Below are positions 40,792-50,105 of a DNA stretch of 64,000 nt, piece by piece. The notes under the pieces are model-generated. The model did no database searches. It had not been told where the DNA came from and saw only the letters and a program-made list of their open reading frames with translations. Origin of the DNA: Pseudomonas sp. DNDY-54 (GTDB lineage: Bacteria; Pseudomonadota; Gammaproteobacteria; Pseudomonadales; Pseudomonadaceae); NCBI RefSeq assembly GCF_019880365.1, contig NZ_CP082271.1, forward strand, positions 1,364,001 to 1,428,000, given 5' to 3'. The position numbers were made by a program, and so were the translations under genes. Within the stretch, counting starts at the first letter, position 1. Every line of letters starts with the position of its first letter.

Positions 40792-41533
40792 CTCAAGAAT
40801 GGTCGGCCTGTTGCTGATGTTGTTGGCCGCGAGCGTGGATGCCGCGGCACTGCGCTTTAGCCTCGTTCGCACCTCACAGACGCTTTCCAGCGGCGAATAC
40901 GCCTGGCGTGATGGTGGCTGGGTACAGCCTCCACCCATAAACCACATCGCGGTGCTGATCGAGCACCAGGGCAGCCGGCTACTGTTCGGCACGGGGTTGG
41001 GGCGGGAAATCGATGCGCAGCTGGACAGCGAGCTACCCTGGCGCAGGAAACGCTACGGAGCGGTGCGGCCAGTACGTGATCAACTGGATCGCGACGACCT
41101 TGCGGTTGACCGGATTGTCATGGGATGTGCCCGCTGGCAGTACGCGTCCGGGCTGGCTGATTTTGCCGACGTGCCGGTTCTTGCCAGCCAGGAGGCCATC
41201 CGCTACGCCCACGACGCGACGCCTCCGGCGGTGATCCCGGCGCAATTCGCCCACGGCGTCAAATGGCAGCCGTTGCGCTTCCAGCGACGCCCATACGGTG
41301 GCTTTAAGGAGAGCCTGGACCTGTTTGGCGACGAACGGCTGGTGCTGGTCAAGCTGCCCGGTCACGGTGCTTTGGGTCTGTTTCTGACGCTTGAAGATGG
41401 CCGTCGCGTGTTCTTCCGTGGGGATGCCGCCGATGGCGAAACGAGCCAGAAGCCACTGTCTGCTGAGGTCTTGCATCTGCATGATGCTCGTCTGCAGTCG
41501 CAACTCGGTTTTTATCCGCGCTGGATCCAGTGA
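40784..41533 (+). CDS. Secreted metallo-beta-lactamase-fold protein, metal site degenerate
   Basis: A 249-residue protein with a signal peptide (MVGLLLMLLAASVDAAALRF region). The fold markers INHIAVLIEHQGSRLLFGTGLG and LVKLPGHGALGLFL, RVFFRGDAADG correspond to MBL strands and the last ligand Asp. However the HxHxDH metal motif is replaced by GCARWQYASGL, so the usual dinuclear zinc site is missing. It may bind rather than hydrolyse a ligand. The call is from pattern and should be tested by structure comparison. Confidence 0.65.
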   Translation: MRSSRMVGLLLMLLAASVDAAALRFSLVRTSQTLSSGEYAWRDGGWVQPPPINHIAVLIEHQGSRLLFGTGLGREIDAQLDSELPWRRKRYGAVRPVRDQLDRDDLAVDRIVMGCARWQYASGLADFADVPVLASQEAIRYAHDATPPAVIPAQFAHGVKWQPLRFQRRPYGGFKESLDLFGDERLVLVKLPGHGALGLFLTLEDGRRVFFRGDAADGETSQKPLSAEVLHLHDARLQSQLGFYPRWIQ

Positions 41534-41674
41534 TTTCATGCCCCGTTTAGGCCGGCCGTTTGACTCGTGAGGCGCGAATTTGAGCCTCTCCGTTCGTCTG
41601 CTTGGGCACTCTGAACGAAGCGCTGCCAGCTAAGCTTAAGCCTGTAATTTCCTTTGGAAGCCAGGCCGGAAAAG

Positions 41675-44600
41675 ATGGGCGCAGTATGGCGGACCGATAC
41701 ATCCCGGGCGGGTGGCAGCAAGCGTGCGTCATCCACCAGCAAACCCGGTAAAACACCTAGCCACGGGAGCCGTTTGGCGCGCCGTATGGGCGTTTTGCTG
41801 GGCGTTTCTTTATTGGCCGGCGGCGGCTATGCCGCCTGGCACGAAATGCATACCTCCAAGCTGCAGGCGCTTTGGTTGACGCGTTACGCGGCGAATCTCG
41901 ACTATCAGCTTGAGCCCGGCGCCAGTAGCGCGATCCGATTTCCCGAGGCGGGCCCTTTCGACCGACGTCTGGGCTACGCAGCGCTCCCGACGTTTCTTGA
42001 GCGGCTGAGCGAGCGGGGTTTCGATATTCAACAACAGGTTCGCTTTTCCCCGGCCCTGCAACGCTATGTCAGCCACGGCTTTTTCGTGCCCTATCCGGAA
42101 AAGTCCCAGGCCGGGCTGACCATCGACGACTGCCGTGGCGAACCGCTTTACGCGAATAGTTACCCGCATCAGTACTACGAAACCTTCGAAGATGTGCCAC
42201 CGATCATTGCGATGAGCCTGCTGTTTATCGAGGACCGTGGCTTGCTGAACGCTGAGCGCCCCCGCGCGAACCCGGCGGTGGACTGGCCGCGGTTTACCAT
42301 GGCGGCGGTGAGCCAGGTCGAAAAGAAGCTTGGTTTGCCGGTCCAGGCGGCAGGCGGCAGTACCCTCGCGACCCAGGTTGAGAAATACCGACACTCACCG
42401 GAAGGGCGAACCGGGAGCGCCGAAGAAAAGATTCGGCAGATGATTTCAGCCAGCGTGCGCACGTACCGCGAGGGCCAACAGACGTTGGCCACGCGCAAGC
42501 GCATCGTGCGTGACTACCTCAACAGCGTGCCGCTTTCCGCGGCATATGGTCATGGTGAGGTACACGGTATCGCCGATGGGCTGCGGCTCTGGTTCGGCGC
42601 GGACTTCGCCGAGGTTAACCGCCTGCTCGATTCACGCCGCAACGCTGAGACGAGCTATGAAGCTCAGGGCCTGGCGCTGCGTCAGGTACTTTCGCTGCTT
42701 ATCGCGCAGCGCCGGCCGTCCTACTACCTTGGCGCCGGACGCGATGACATGGCCGAACTCACCGACAGTCATATCCGCCTGCTCGCCAATGGCGGGGTGA
42801 TCAGCACGCGCTTGCGCAACGCCGCCTTGCAGCAGAAGGTCGTGTTCCGCGACTTGCGGGTCGAGTCGGGGGTTCGCGAGGTGCCTTCGAGCAAAGGCAT
42901 TACCGCGGCGCGCATGCGTCTGAGCAGCTTGTTGGGCGTGTCGCTGTATGAGCTGGACCGTCTGGACCTGGCCGCTACCACGCCGCTGCATGGCGCATTG
43001 CAGACTCAGGTCACCGAGTACCTGCATCGCCTCGCGGAGCCCGGATTCGCCGGCGAGGTCGGGTTGTTCGGCGAGCGCATGCTGTCGCCAGAGCGTACCG
43101 CCGATGTCCGCTACAGCTTCACCTTGTTCGAGCGTGGCGAGCAGGGTTTCCGGGTACGCGTGCAGACCGATAACACCAATCAACCATTCGATATCAACGA
43201 AGGCAGCAAGCTGGAGCTGGGGTCGACGGCCAAGCTGCGTGTGCTGACCACCTACCTAGAGGTCATCGCTGAATTGCATGATCGCTACGCACAAAGCAGC
43301 ATCAGCGAACTGCGCAAAGCCGAGGCGGTCGATCCGTTGACGCGCTGGGCGCTCGGTTATCTGATCCAGAACGAGGATCGCAATCTGCCGGCCATGCTCG
43401 ACGCCGCACTGGACCGTCAGTATTCGGCCAGCCCGACCGAGCGCTTCTTTACCGGCGCCGGCATGCACCGTTTCGGTAACTTCAGCCGTGAGGATGACGG
43501 TCGCCTGCCGACCATGCGCGAGGCGCTGCAGGAATCCATCAATCTGCCGTTCGTGCGGTTGATGCGCGACCTGGTGAGCTACAGCACCTATCAGGCGTCC
43601 AACGGGGCGGAGTTGCTGAAAAGCGACGACAATCCGGAGCGGCGCGAATACCTCAGGCGTTTTGCCGACCGCGAGGGCTCCGTCTTCATCCAGCGGTTCT
43701 GGAAGAAGTACCGTGACAAGACTGCCGACGCGCGCATCGAAACGCTGCTGGATGGTATGCGACCGACCGCGCCGCGGCTGGCTGCCGTGCACCGGTACCT
43801 CATGCCGGAGGCCGATCGCGCCACCTTCGACGACTTTCTCAAGCGAAACCTGCCGGAGACCGAGCTCAGCGACAAAACGCTCGACTCGCTGTACAGCCGC
43901 TACGCACCGGGTGCCTATAGCCTGCCGGATCAGGGGTATATCGCTCGGGTGCATCCATTGGACCTGTGGCTGCTCGGCTACCTGATCAAGCATCCCGAAG
44001 CCGGCATCTCCGAGGTGATCGCCGCCAGCACCGCCGAGCGTCAGGAGGTCTACGGCTGGCTGTTCCGCAGTCGGCACAAGAGCGCCCGCGACAGCCGCAT
44101 CCGCATCATGCTGGAAGTGGAGGCCTTCACCGACATTCATCGTCGCTGGCAGCGCTTGGGATATCCGTTTGACCATCTGGTGCCGTCGCTGGCGACCGCG
44201 CTCGGCAGCTCCGGCGACCGGCCCGCGGCGTTGGCGGAGTTGATGGGCATCATCGTCAACGATGGCGTGCGGTTACCCAGCGTGCGTATCGACAGCCTCC
44301 ATTTCGCGAGCGAAACACCCTATGAAACCCGCGTGGGCATCAAGCCGGACGCGGGCGTACGGGTGTTGCACAGTGAGGTAGCTGCGGCCTTGCGCGATGC
44401 GCTGGGCAGTGTGGTGGAAGGCGGTACGGCAAGACGGCTGCGCGGAAGTTTCCTGGAGGCCGACGGCGAGCCGCTGAAGGTGGGTGGAAAAACCGGGACG
44501 GGCGATAACCGGATTCAGACCGTCGGCGCTGGCGGCCGGTTGATCAGCTCGCTGGCGCTTAATCGCACCGCCACGTTTGTCTTCTATCTCGGACCGAACC

Positions 44601-44797
44601 ATTTCGGCACGCTGACGGCGTACGTTCCGGGGCGTGGTGCGGAAAGCTTCCGCTTCACCTCCGCGTTGCCGGTGCAGGTGCTTAAGGGGATGGCGCCGAT
44701 ACTGCAGCCGTATCTGCACGCCAACGCGCAGACGCAGTGCCAGCCCGCCGCGCCGATCCAGCCAACGCTCACCGCCAGTATGGCCTCGGAGCGCTAA
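41675..44797 (+). CDS. Large bifunctional transglycosylase/transpeptidase-like protein
   Basis: A 1040-residue type II membrane protein. A basic cytoplasmic tail (about 40 residues) precedes one membrane segment (MGVLLGVSLLAGGGYAAW). A GT51 glycosyltransferase domain follows, with the catalytic-type Glu at 186 in IEDRG and AGGSTLATQVEKYRHSPEG. A penicillin-binding domain has S517-x2-K520 (GSTAK), S621-x-N623 and K939-T-G. It resembles PBP1-class enzymes that polymerise and cross-link peptidoglycan but is 200-250 residues longer, with a long insert between SxN and KTG. It is not ponA or mrcB by pattern. ATG at 41675 chosen; a TTG at 41654 is possible. Confidence 0.8.
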   Translation: MGAVWRTDTSRAGGSKRASSTSKPGKTPSHGSRLARRMGVLLGVSLLAGGGYAAWHEMHTSKLQALWLTRYAANLDYQLEPGASSAIRFPEAGPFDRRLGYAALPTFLERLSERGFDIQQQVRFSPALQRYVSHGFFVPYPEKSQAGLTIDDCRGEPLYANSYPHQYYETFEDVPPIIAMSLLFIEDRGLLNAERPRANPAVDWPRFTMAAVSQVEKKLGLPVQAAGGSTLATQVEKYRHSPEGRTGSAEEKIRQMISASVRTYREGQQTLATRKRIVRDYLNSVPLSAAYGHGEVHGIADGLRLWFGADFAEVNRLLDSRRNAETSYEAQGLALRQVLSLLIAQRRPSYYLGAGRDDMAELTDSHIRLLANGGVISTRLRNAALQQKVVFRDLRVESGVREVPSSKGITAARMRLSSLLGVSLYELDRLDLAATTPLHGALQTQVTEYLHRLAEPGFAGEVGLFGERMLSPERTADVRYSFTLFERGEQGFRVRVQTDNTNQPFDINEGSKLELGSTAKLRVLTTYLEVIAELHDRYAQSSISELRKAEAVDPLTRWALGYLIQNEDRNLPAMLDAALDRQYSASPTERFFTGAGMHRFGNFSREDDGRLPTMREALQESINLPFVRLMRDLVSYSTYQASNGAELLKSDDNPERREYLRRFADREGSVFIQRFWKKYRDKTADARIETLLDGMRPTAPRLAAVHRYLMPEADRATFDDFLKRNLPETELSDKTLDSLYSRYAPGAYSLPDQGYIARVHPLDLWLLGYLIKHPEAGISEVIAASTAERQEVYGWLFRSRHKSARDSRIRIMLEVEAFTDIHRRWQRLGYPFDHLVPSLATALGSSGDRPAALAELMGIIVNDGVRLPSVRIDSLHFASETPYETRVGIKPDAGVRVLHSEVAAALRDALGSVVEGGTARRLRGSFLEADGEPLKVGGKTGTGDNRIQTVGAGGRLISSLALNRTATFVFYLGPNHFGTLTAYVPGRGAESFRFTSALPVQVLKGMAPILQPYLHANAQTQCQPAAPIQPTLTASMASER

Positions 44798-44915
44798 AAC
44801 TTTCAGCGCCGCTACGGCGCTGGCGGTTACACCCTGCGGTATTGCCCGTCGCCGGCGGCGCAGCGAGACTGGTTGCTTTGCGCCCGAATGGCGGGCGCGT
44901 TGCGAGGAGTCGCGC

Positions 44916-45707
44916 ATGAAGTTACCGATCTATCAGGTCGACGCATTCACCCAGGAGCGTTTCAAAGGCAACTCTGCAGCGGTGGTGCCGCTGGAGCATT
45001 GGCTGAGTGACGCGCAGATGCAGTCGATCGCGATGGAGAACAACCTGTCGGAAACGGCATTCCTGGTGCGTGAGGCCGACGGCGCTTTTCATATCCGCTG
45101 GTTCTCGCCGCTGACGGAGATCGATTTCTGCGGTCACGCCACGTTGGCGAGCGCGTTTGTGCTCCTGGAGCAGCAGATTGCATCAGCACCGCTGACATTC
45201 CGTGCCGGTGCCGTGGGCGACATCAGCGTCGCTCGGCTGGACGATGGCTGTCTGGAGATGAACTTCCCCAACCGTGCGCCAGAGCCCGTGGACAATCCTC
45301 CCGTCGGGCTGCTCTCCGGCCTGGGCCTGTTGCCGACGGCGATCTTGAAGAATCGTCAGGCCTGGTTTGCCGTTTATGAACACGAGGACCAGGTGCGGCA
45401 GCTGGCGCCTGATCTCGAAGCGCTCAAGTCACTCGCGCCTCTGGACGTCGTAGTGACCGCGCCGGGCATCTCGCAGGATTTCGTCTCTCGCTACTTCTGG
45501 CCCGCCAATGGCGGCGAAGAAGACCCGGTCACCGGGTCGATTCATGCGGGCCTTGCGCCATTCTGGGCCGGGCGTTTGGGCAAGACGTCACTGGTCGCGC
45601 TTCAAGCCTCACGCCGCAGCGGGTTGCTGTATTGCCGGGTGGAGGGCGATCGGGTTTTCGTCGCGGGTCACGCGGTGCAATACCTGCAAGGAACGATCGA
45701 GGTCTAG
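44916..45707 (+). CDS. PhzF family isomerase/epimerase
   Basis: A 263-residue protein of the diaminopimelate-epimerase-like fold. It starts MKLPIYQVDAFTQERFKGN after GAGGAG, has the catalytic Glu in MENNLSETAFLV, FCGHATLASAFVL, and the C-terminal GGEEDPVTGSIHAGLAPFW. PhzF of phenazine synthesis isomerises a dihydroanthranilate; no other phz gene is present, so this is one of the many uncharacterised relatives. The reading frame is open further upstream but lacks family residues there. Confidence 0.92.
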   Translation: MKLPIYQVDAFTQERFKGNSAAVVPLEHWLSDAQMQSIAMENNLSETAFLVREADGAFHIRWFSPLTEIDFCGHATLASAFVLLEQQIASAPLTFRAGAVGDISVARLDDGCLEMNFPNRAPEPVDNPPVGLLSGLGLLPTAILKNRQAWFAVYEHEDQVRQLAPDLEALKSLAPLDVVVTAPGISQDFVSRYFWPANGGEEDPVTGSIHAGLAPFWAGRLGKTSLVALQASRRSGLLYCRVEGDRVFVAGHAVQYLQGTIEV

Positions 45708-45780
45708 CCGAAAGCGTGCCGCAGCGCGCGATTCACGGCATGATGGCCCGTTCTGTTGTGCCGTACTAAGGACTCCCTCA

Positions 45781-46146
45781 ATGATTCTCAAAGGCCTGAC
45801 CTGGCTGGTCGTGCTGCAGTTGCTTGGCAGCGTCATTCACCTCTTGCTGCTTCCCGCCTTGCCGGGGCCGATTATCGGCATGGTGTTGTTGTTCGGTGTG
45901 TTGTTGCTGCGTCGCGGCATCCCTGAGCCGCTGGAGAAGACCGCTGCGCTGTTGCTGCAATACCTGCCGCTGCTGCTCATCGTCCCGGCCGCGGGAATCA
46001 TGACCAGCGCCGATGCGCTGCTCGCGGATCTGCCGGCCATTGCGGCCGGGCTGGTGTTGTCACTGGTGGTGACCGTACCGTTTTGCGGCTGGCTGATGCA
46101 GGTACTCATCCGACGCATGGATCGCCGGCAGGAGGATCATTCATGA
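45781..46146 (+). CDS. lrgA: CidA/LrgA family membrane protein
   Basis: A 121-residue protein with four membrane segments, beginning MILKGLTWLVVLQLLGSVIH and containing LPGPIIGMVLLFGVLLLR and PLLLIVPAAGIM, typical of the holin-like CidA/LrgA family (UPF0299). With LrgB it modulates murein hydrolase activity, autolysis or small-metabolite export. Its stop overlaps the lrgB start. Confidence 0.9.
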   Translation: MILKGLTWLVVLQLLGSVIHLLLLPALPGPIIGMVLLFGVLLLRRGIPEPLEKTAALLLQYLPLLLIVPAAGIMTSADALLADLPAIAAGLVLSLVVTVPFCGWLMQVLIRRMDRRQEDHS

Positions 46147-46853
46147 GTGGCCTCGACTGGAAACAGGTCTGGGCGATGACGCTCGACCATCCGCTGTTCT
46201 CCGTCGCGCTGACGCTGATTGCCTTCCAGCTGGCCCTTGCGCTTTACCGACGCAGCGGGTGGCTGGTGCTGCAGCCGGTCATGGTCGGCATGCTGTTGGT
46301 GGTCGGTACGCTTTATCTCTGCGGCATCGATTATGCGAGCTACCGCGCAGACGCCTCGATGATCGCCATTCTGGTTGGCCCCGCCACGGTCGCGCTGGCG
46401 GTGCCGCTGTATCGCCACATCCGGCGTATCCAGCAGCTGTTCTGGCCGATCCTCATCACGCTGGTCAGCGGCGGTGTGTTGGGGGTCGTGCTGACGCTGG
46501 TGATTTCCAGCGCGCTGGGCGCTGACGTGTCCGTGCTGATGAGCCTGTCGCCCAAAGCGGCAACCATGCCGATTGCCATGCTGGTGGCGGAACAAATTGG
46601 CGGGCTCGCTTCACTCGCTGCAGTGTTCGTTATGCTCACCGGAGTGATCGGCACGGCGTTAGGGCCGGTGTTATTAGGCTGGGCCGGCGTCGATCACCCG
46701 GCAGCGCGGGGGCTGAGCTACGGCATCAACGCCCACGCCATCGGCACGGCGAGGGCGCTGGAGGAGGGCGACGAGTGCGGCGCCTTCGCTGCGCTGGGCA
46801 TGAGCCTGCTGGGCATCCTGATTGCCTTGTTTTTGCCTCTGGCGCTCGGCTGA
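46143..46853 (+). CDS. lrgB: LrgB/CidB family membrane protein
   Basis: A 236-residue integral membrane protein. It shows ILVGPATVALAVPLYRH, SPKAATMPIAMLVAEQIGG and GINAHAIGTARALEEGDECGAF, the hallmarks of the LrgB family. It is translationally coupled to lrgA (ATGA). The pair likely acts together in the inner membrane. No LytR/LytS regulator is adjacent. Confidence 0.93.
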   Translation: MSGLDWKQVWAMTLDHPLFSVALTLIAFQLALALYRRSGWLVLQPVMVGMLLVVGTLYLCGIDYASYRADASMIAILVGPATVALAVPLYRHIRRIQQLFWPILITLVSGGVLGVVLTLVISSALGADVSVLMSLSPKAATMPIAMLVAEQIGGLASLAAVFVMLTGVIGTALGPVLLGWAGVDHPAARGLSYGINAHAIGTARALEEGDECGAFAALGMSLLGILIALFLPLALG

Positions 46854-47056
46854 GCTCCGATGCCCCGGGCTGCTCGCTGGCTCGATCCTGGTCGGCGCGC
46901 GTTGGTAAACCTGGACGCTATGTTGCTTCGGAGGCGGCGTTGCCCCGTTTAGTGGGCGCGCCGCACCGGCGCTGACTTGCGGTGGTGAACAGTCAATCTT
47001 GATTCACTTACTGGGGCGCGGGCTAGACTCAGCCGCAGTGTCCCAGGAGCGGTCCT

Positions 47057-47935
47057 ATGTTCGAGCAGTTCAAGCCAGGCCAACGCGACGTCAATGGCGT
47101 CACCATCCATTACCGTCAGGGCGGCTCGGGTCCGCCCTTATTGCTGCTGCATGGATACCCGCAGACGCACGTGATGTGGCACAAAATTGCGGATCAGCTG
47201 GCCGAGCGCTTTACCGTCGTTGCAGCGGATTTACGCGGCTATGGCGACAGCAGCAAGCCTGAAGGCGGTGAAAACCACGTCGCCTATAGCAAGCGCGAGA
47301 TGGCGCGTGATCAGGTCGAGCTGATGCAAGGGCTGGGCTTCGAGCGCTTTGACATCCTCGCCCACGACCGTGGCGCGCGGGTCAGCCATCGTCTCGCCAT
47401 GGACTATCCCCACGCGGTGCGACGAATGATCCTGCTCGACATCGCACCGACGCTGGCCATGTATAGCCAGACCAACGAGACCTTTGCGCGCGCGTATTGG
47501 CACTGGTTCTTTCTGATCCGTCCAGCACCGATCCCCGAGAGCCTGCTCGCGCTCAACCCCGAGCAGATCCTGAAAGGGGCTGTGGCCACCCGACCGGATC
47601 ACCAACATCCCTTCAGTGACGCGGCGTTCGCCGAATACCTGCGCTGCATGAAGCTGCCCGGCACCGTCCATGCCTTCTGCGAGGATTATCGGGCCAGCGC
47701 CGGGATCGATCTTGAGCATGACCGTGAAGACCGAGCCGCTGGCCGGATGATTCTAGCGCCGTTGCTGGTGCTCTGGGGCGCGGATGGCATCGTCGAACGC
47801 TGTTTCGATCCGATGAAGGAGTGGCGCGCCGTTGCGCAAGACGTGCAAGGCAAGGCGCTGCCAGCCGGGCATTATTTACCGGAGGAAGTACCCGAGCGGG
47901 TACTTGAAGAGGCGCTGGCGTTTTTGGCGCGCTAA
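47057..47935 (+). CDS. Alpha/beta hydrolase, haloacetate dehalogenase-like
   Basis: A 292-residue hydrolase. The oxyanion region LLLLHGYPQTHVMWHKIA, the nucleophile elbow AHDRGARVSHR with Asp as nucleophile, and the late His in GHYLPEEVPE match fluoroacetate/haloacetate dehalogenases. Related sequences also include epoxide hydrolases, which share the Asp nucleophile, so the substrate is unsure. The 203 bases before it hold no recognisable gene. Confidence 0.85.
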   Translation: MFEQFKPGQRDVNGVTIHYRQGGSGPPLLLLHGYPQTHVMWHKIADQLAERFTVVAADLRGYGDSSKPEGGENHVAYSKREMARDQVELMQGLGFERFDILAHDRGARVSHRLAMDYPHAVRRMILLDIAPTLAMYSQTNETFARAYWHWFFLIRPAPIPESLLALNPEQILKGAVATRPDHQHPFSDAAFAEYLRCMKLPGTVHAFCEDYRASAGIDLEHDREDRAAGRMILAPLLVLWGADGIVERCFDPMKEWRAVAQDVQGKALPAGHYLPEEVPERVLEEALAFLAR

Positions 47936-48070
47936 CAGCTGAACAGATCGACTTTATCGATTGGTTTGTCCGGAATAATCCAACCAAACACTCAATAACA
48001 AAATAGAAGATAGCCTCATCCGGTACGGTGCCCTCCCTTGCGACGCCGACCGCCCTTTAGAGGCTGCGCC

Positions 48071-48769
48071 ATGATCGACATTCGCCCCCGGGCCAAACTT
48101 GGTGGTGCCCAGCACGGTTGGCTGGATACCCGTCACCATTTCTCCTTCGCCGGTTATCACGACTCGGCGCGCATGCACTGGGGGCGTCTGCGAGTCTGGA
48201 ACGACGACATCATCGCCCCGCAGTCAGGTTTCCCGACCCATGCGCACAGCGATATGGAAATCATCACCTACGTGCGCAAAGGGGCTATCACCCACGAAGA
48301 CAACCTCGGCAATCGTGGCCGGACGGTCGCAGGCGATGTGCAGGTCATGAGCGCCGGCACGGGGATCGCTCACAGCGAATACAACCTTGAAGACGAACCC
48401 ACCGAAATCTTTCAGATCTGGATTTACCCGGATCACACCGGGCTGCCACCCGCTTGGGGAACGCGGCCATTCCCGACAGCAGAACGCGCAGGTGCGTTCG
48501 TTACGCTCGCCAGCGGCATGGCAGAAGACACCGAGGCATTGCCGATACGGGCCGATGCGCGGCTGGCGGCCGCGACACTTTCCACCGATCAGGTTGCCGA
48601 ATACCCAATCGCTGCCGGTCGAAACGTTTATCTGGTGCCGGCGAGCGGACGCGTCGAGATCGGTGGGCAGATTGCTGCCGCGGGTGACGGGGTCGCCGTA
48701 CGTGATGAAGCGCGGCTGATGATCAGGGCGCTGGAAGACAGCGAAATTGTGCTGGTGGATGTGCGCTGA
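48071..48769 (+). CDS. Pirin family protein
   Basis: A 232-residue bicupin starting MIDIRPRAKLGGAQHGWLDT. The metal ligands are visible in GFPTHAHSDMEIITYV (two His), and GTGIAHSEYN. YhhW/YhaK-type pirins can oxidise quercetin or act as redox-linked regulators. It is followed 50 bases later by the quinone reductase gene wrbA on the same strand; both fit quinone or oxidative-stress handling. Confidence 0.92.
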   Translation: MIDIRPRAKLGGAQHGWLDTRHHFSFAGYHDSARMHWGRLRVWNDDIIAPQSGFPTHAHSDMEIITYVRKGAITHEDNLGNRGRTVAGDVQVMSAGTGIAHSEYNLEDEPTEIFQIWIYPDHTGLPPAWGTRPFPTAERAGAFVTLASGMAEDTEALPIRADARLAAATLSTDQVAEYPIAAGRNVYLVPASGRVEIGGQIAAAGDGVAVRDEARLMIRALEDSEIVLVDVR

Positions 48770-48819
48770 GCACACCGAGCGGCAAATCGAAACACACCAA
48801 CCCGGAAGAGGAAGCAGAG

Positions 48820-49419
48820 ATGGCGAAGATTCTTGTGTTGTATCACTCAATGTACGGCCACATCGAAACCATGGCCAACGCGGTGGCGGAGGGCGCGCGC
48901 CGTGTCGAGGGCGCGGAAGTAACGGTCAAGCGAGTGCCGGAAACCATGCCCGAGGAGGCGTTCAAGAACGCTGGCGGCAAAGTCGACCAGCCCGCACCGT
49001 TTGCAAATCCCGCGGAGCTGGCTGATTACGACGCGATCATCTTCGGCACCCCGACGCGCTTCGGCAACATGTCCGGGCAAATGCGCAACTTCCTCGATCA
49101 GACCGGTGGTCTCTGGGCCAAAGGTGCGCTGCATGGCAAGGTCGCAAGCGTGTTCACCTCTACCGGCACGGGTGGCGGGCAGGAAATGACCATCACCTCC
49201 ACCTGGACTACGTTGGCGCACCACGGAATGATCATCGTGCCGACCGGCTACGGCATCGGTGAGTTTTTCGATATCTCTGAAGTGAATGGCGGCACGCCCT
49301 ACGGTGCCTCGACCATTGCTGGCGGTGACGGTTCGCGCCAGCCCTCACCGAAGGAGCTGACCATCGCGCGCTATCAGGGCGAGCTGGTGGCCAAAACCAC
49401 GTTGAAGCTCAAGGGCTGA
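48820..49419 (+). CDS. wrbA: NAD(P)H:quinone oxidoreductase WrbA
   Basis: A 199-residue flavodoxin-like enzyme that reduces quinones by two electrons. Motifs: VLYHSMYGHIETMANAV (FMN phosphate loop), FGTPTRFGNMSGQMRNFLDQ, and FTSTGTGGGQEMT. The strong ribosome site GGAAGAGGAAG precedes the ATG. It follows the pirin gene. Confidence 0.96.
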   Translation: MAKILVLYHSMYGHIETMANAVAEGARRVEGAEVTVKRVPETMPEEAFKNAGGKVDQPAPFANPAELADYDAIIFGTPTRFGNMSGQMRNFLDQTGGLWAKGALHGKVASVFTSTGTGGGQEMTITSTWTTLAHHGMIIVPTGYGIGEFFDISEVNGGTPYGASTIAGGDGSRQPSPKELTIARYQGELVAKTTLKLKG

Positions 49420-49484
49420 CGGTTGGAATGGCGCCGGGCGGCGCAGGCCGTCCGGTCGTCTGGGTCAGTATCGGCTCCCTTGAA

Positions 49485-49973
49485 TCATCTTTCGCTGAGC
49501 AGCAATCCGTACATCAACTCATCCACATAGCGTTCGTCGGTGACGCGTTTGTAAGCGGCTCGCTGGGTGCCTTCGTGGACAAATCCGATGCGTTCATAGA
49601 AGGCAATCGCTCGCCCATTGTCGGCTTCCACCGTCAGCTCCACCCGACGGATGCCGGCGCGGCGCAGACGTGTGAGCGCGTCTTCCATCATCACTTTGGC
49701 AAGGCCAGTTCCCATCATCTCCGGCGCGACGGCCAGCGTCCCCAGGTAGGCAACATGCGCGGCACGGCCGAGATGCCGCCGCACCTGGTAGAACCCCTGG
49801 ACGATCCCCTCAACCTCGAATACGTAGAAACTGGCGCTTTCGAACAGCGGATCGAACACCTTGCCGAAAGCTGAGCGCGGCATTAGGTCGAAACCGAGAA
49901 AGGGCACGACTGTGTCATGCATGTAGATGTCGTAGACCCGGTCGAAATCACCAGGGATCACAAGTCGGCGCAT
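49485..49973 (-). CDS. GNAT family N-acetyltransferase
   Basis: A 162-residue protein from the ATG at 49973 (MRRLVIPGDFDRVYDIYMHD), with AGGAACGAG as the ribosome site. The acetyl-CoA region is YLGTLAVAPEMMGTGLAKVM and the C-terminal FYERIGFVHEG. The reading frame continues open upstream for 173 codons, but that part is antisense to the next gene and of unlikely composition. Substrate unknown. Confidence 0.9.
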   Translation of the reverse strand: MRRLVIPGDFDRVYDIYMHDTVVPFLGFDLMPRSAFGKVFDPLFESASFYVFEVEGIVQGFYQVRRHLGRAAHVAYLGTLAVAPEMMGTGLAKVMMEDALTRLRRAGIRRVELTVEADNGRAIAFYERIGFVHEGTQRAAYKRVTDERYVDELMYGLLLSER

Positions 49974-50105
49974 ATCTCGTTCCTTGTATTCGGCGGCTGT
50001 CGTCGCTGCGTCTGAGAGTCGTCTGCGCGGCGTCAGGTGCGGGTATCCGATTGCGGTGATAATGCCGCTCAACCGACTTACCTTCCGACTACTCAGGATC
50101 CACTC

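Noticed and set aside
43256..44176. 306-codon open frame antisense to the large PBP-like gene
   Set aside because: Shadow of the real coding strand with no motif; the plus-strand frame carries SxN and KTG motifs.
44916..45707. PhzF as evidence for a phenazine cluster
   Set aside because: No other phz gene is near; PhzF-like proteins of unrelated function are widespread.
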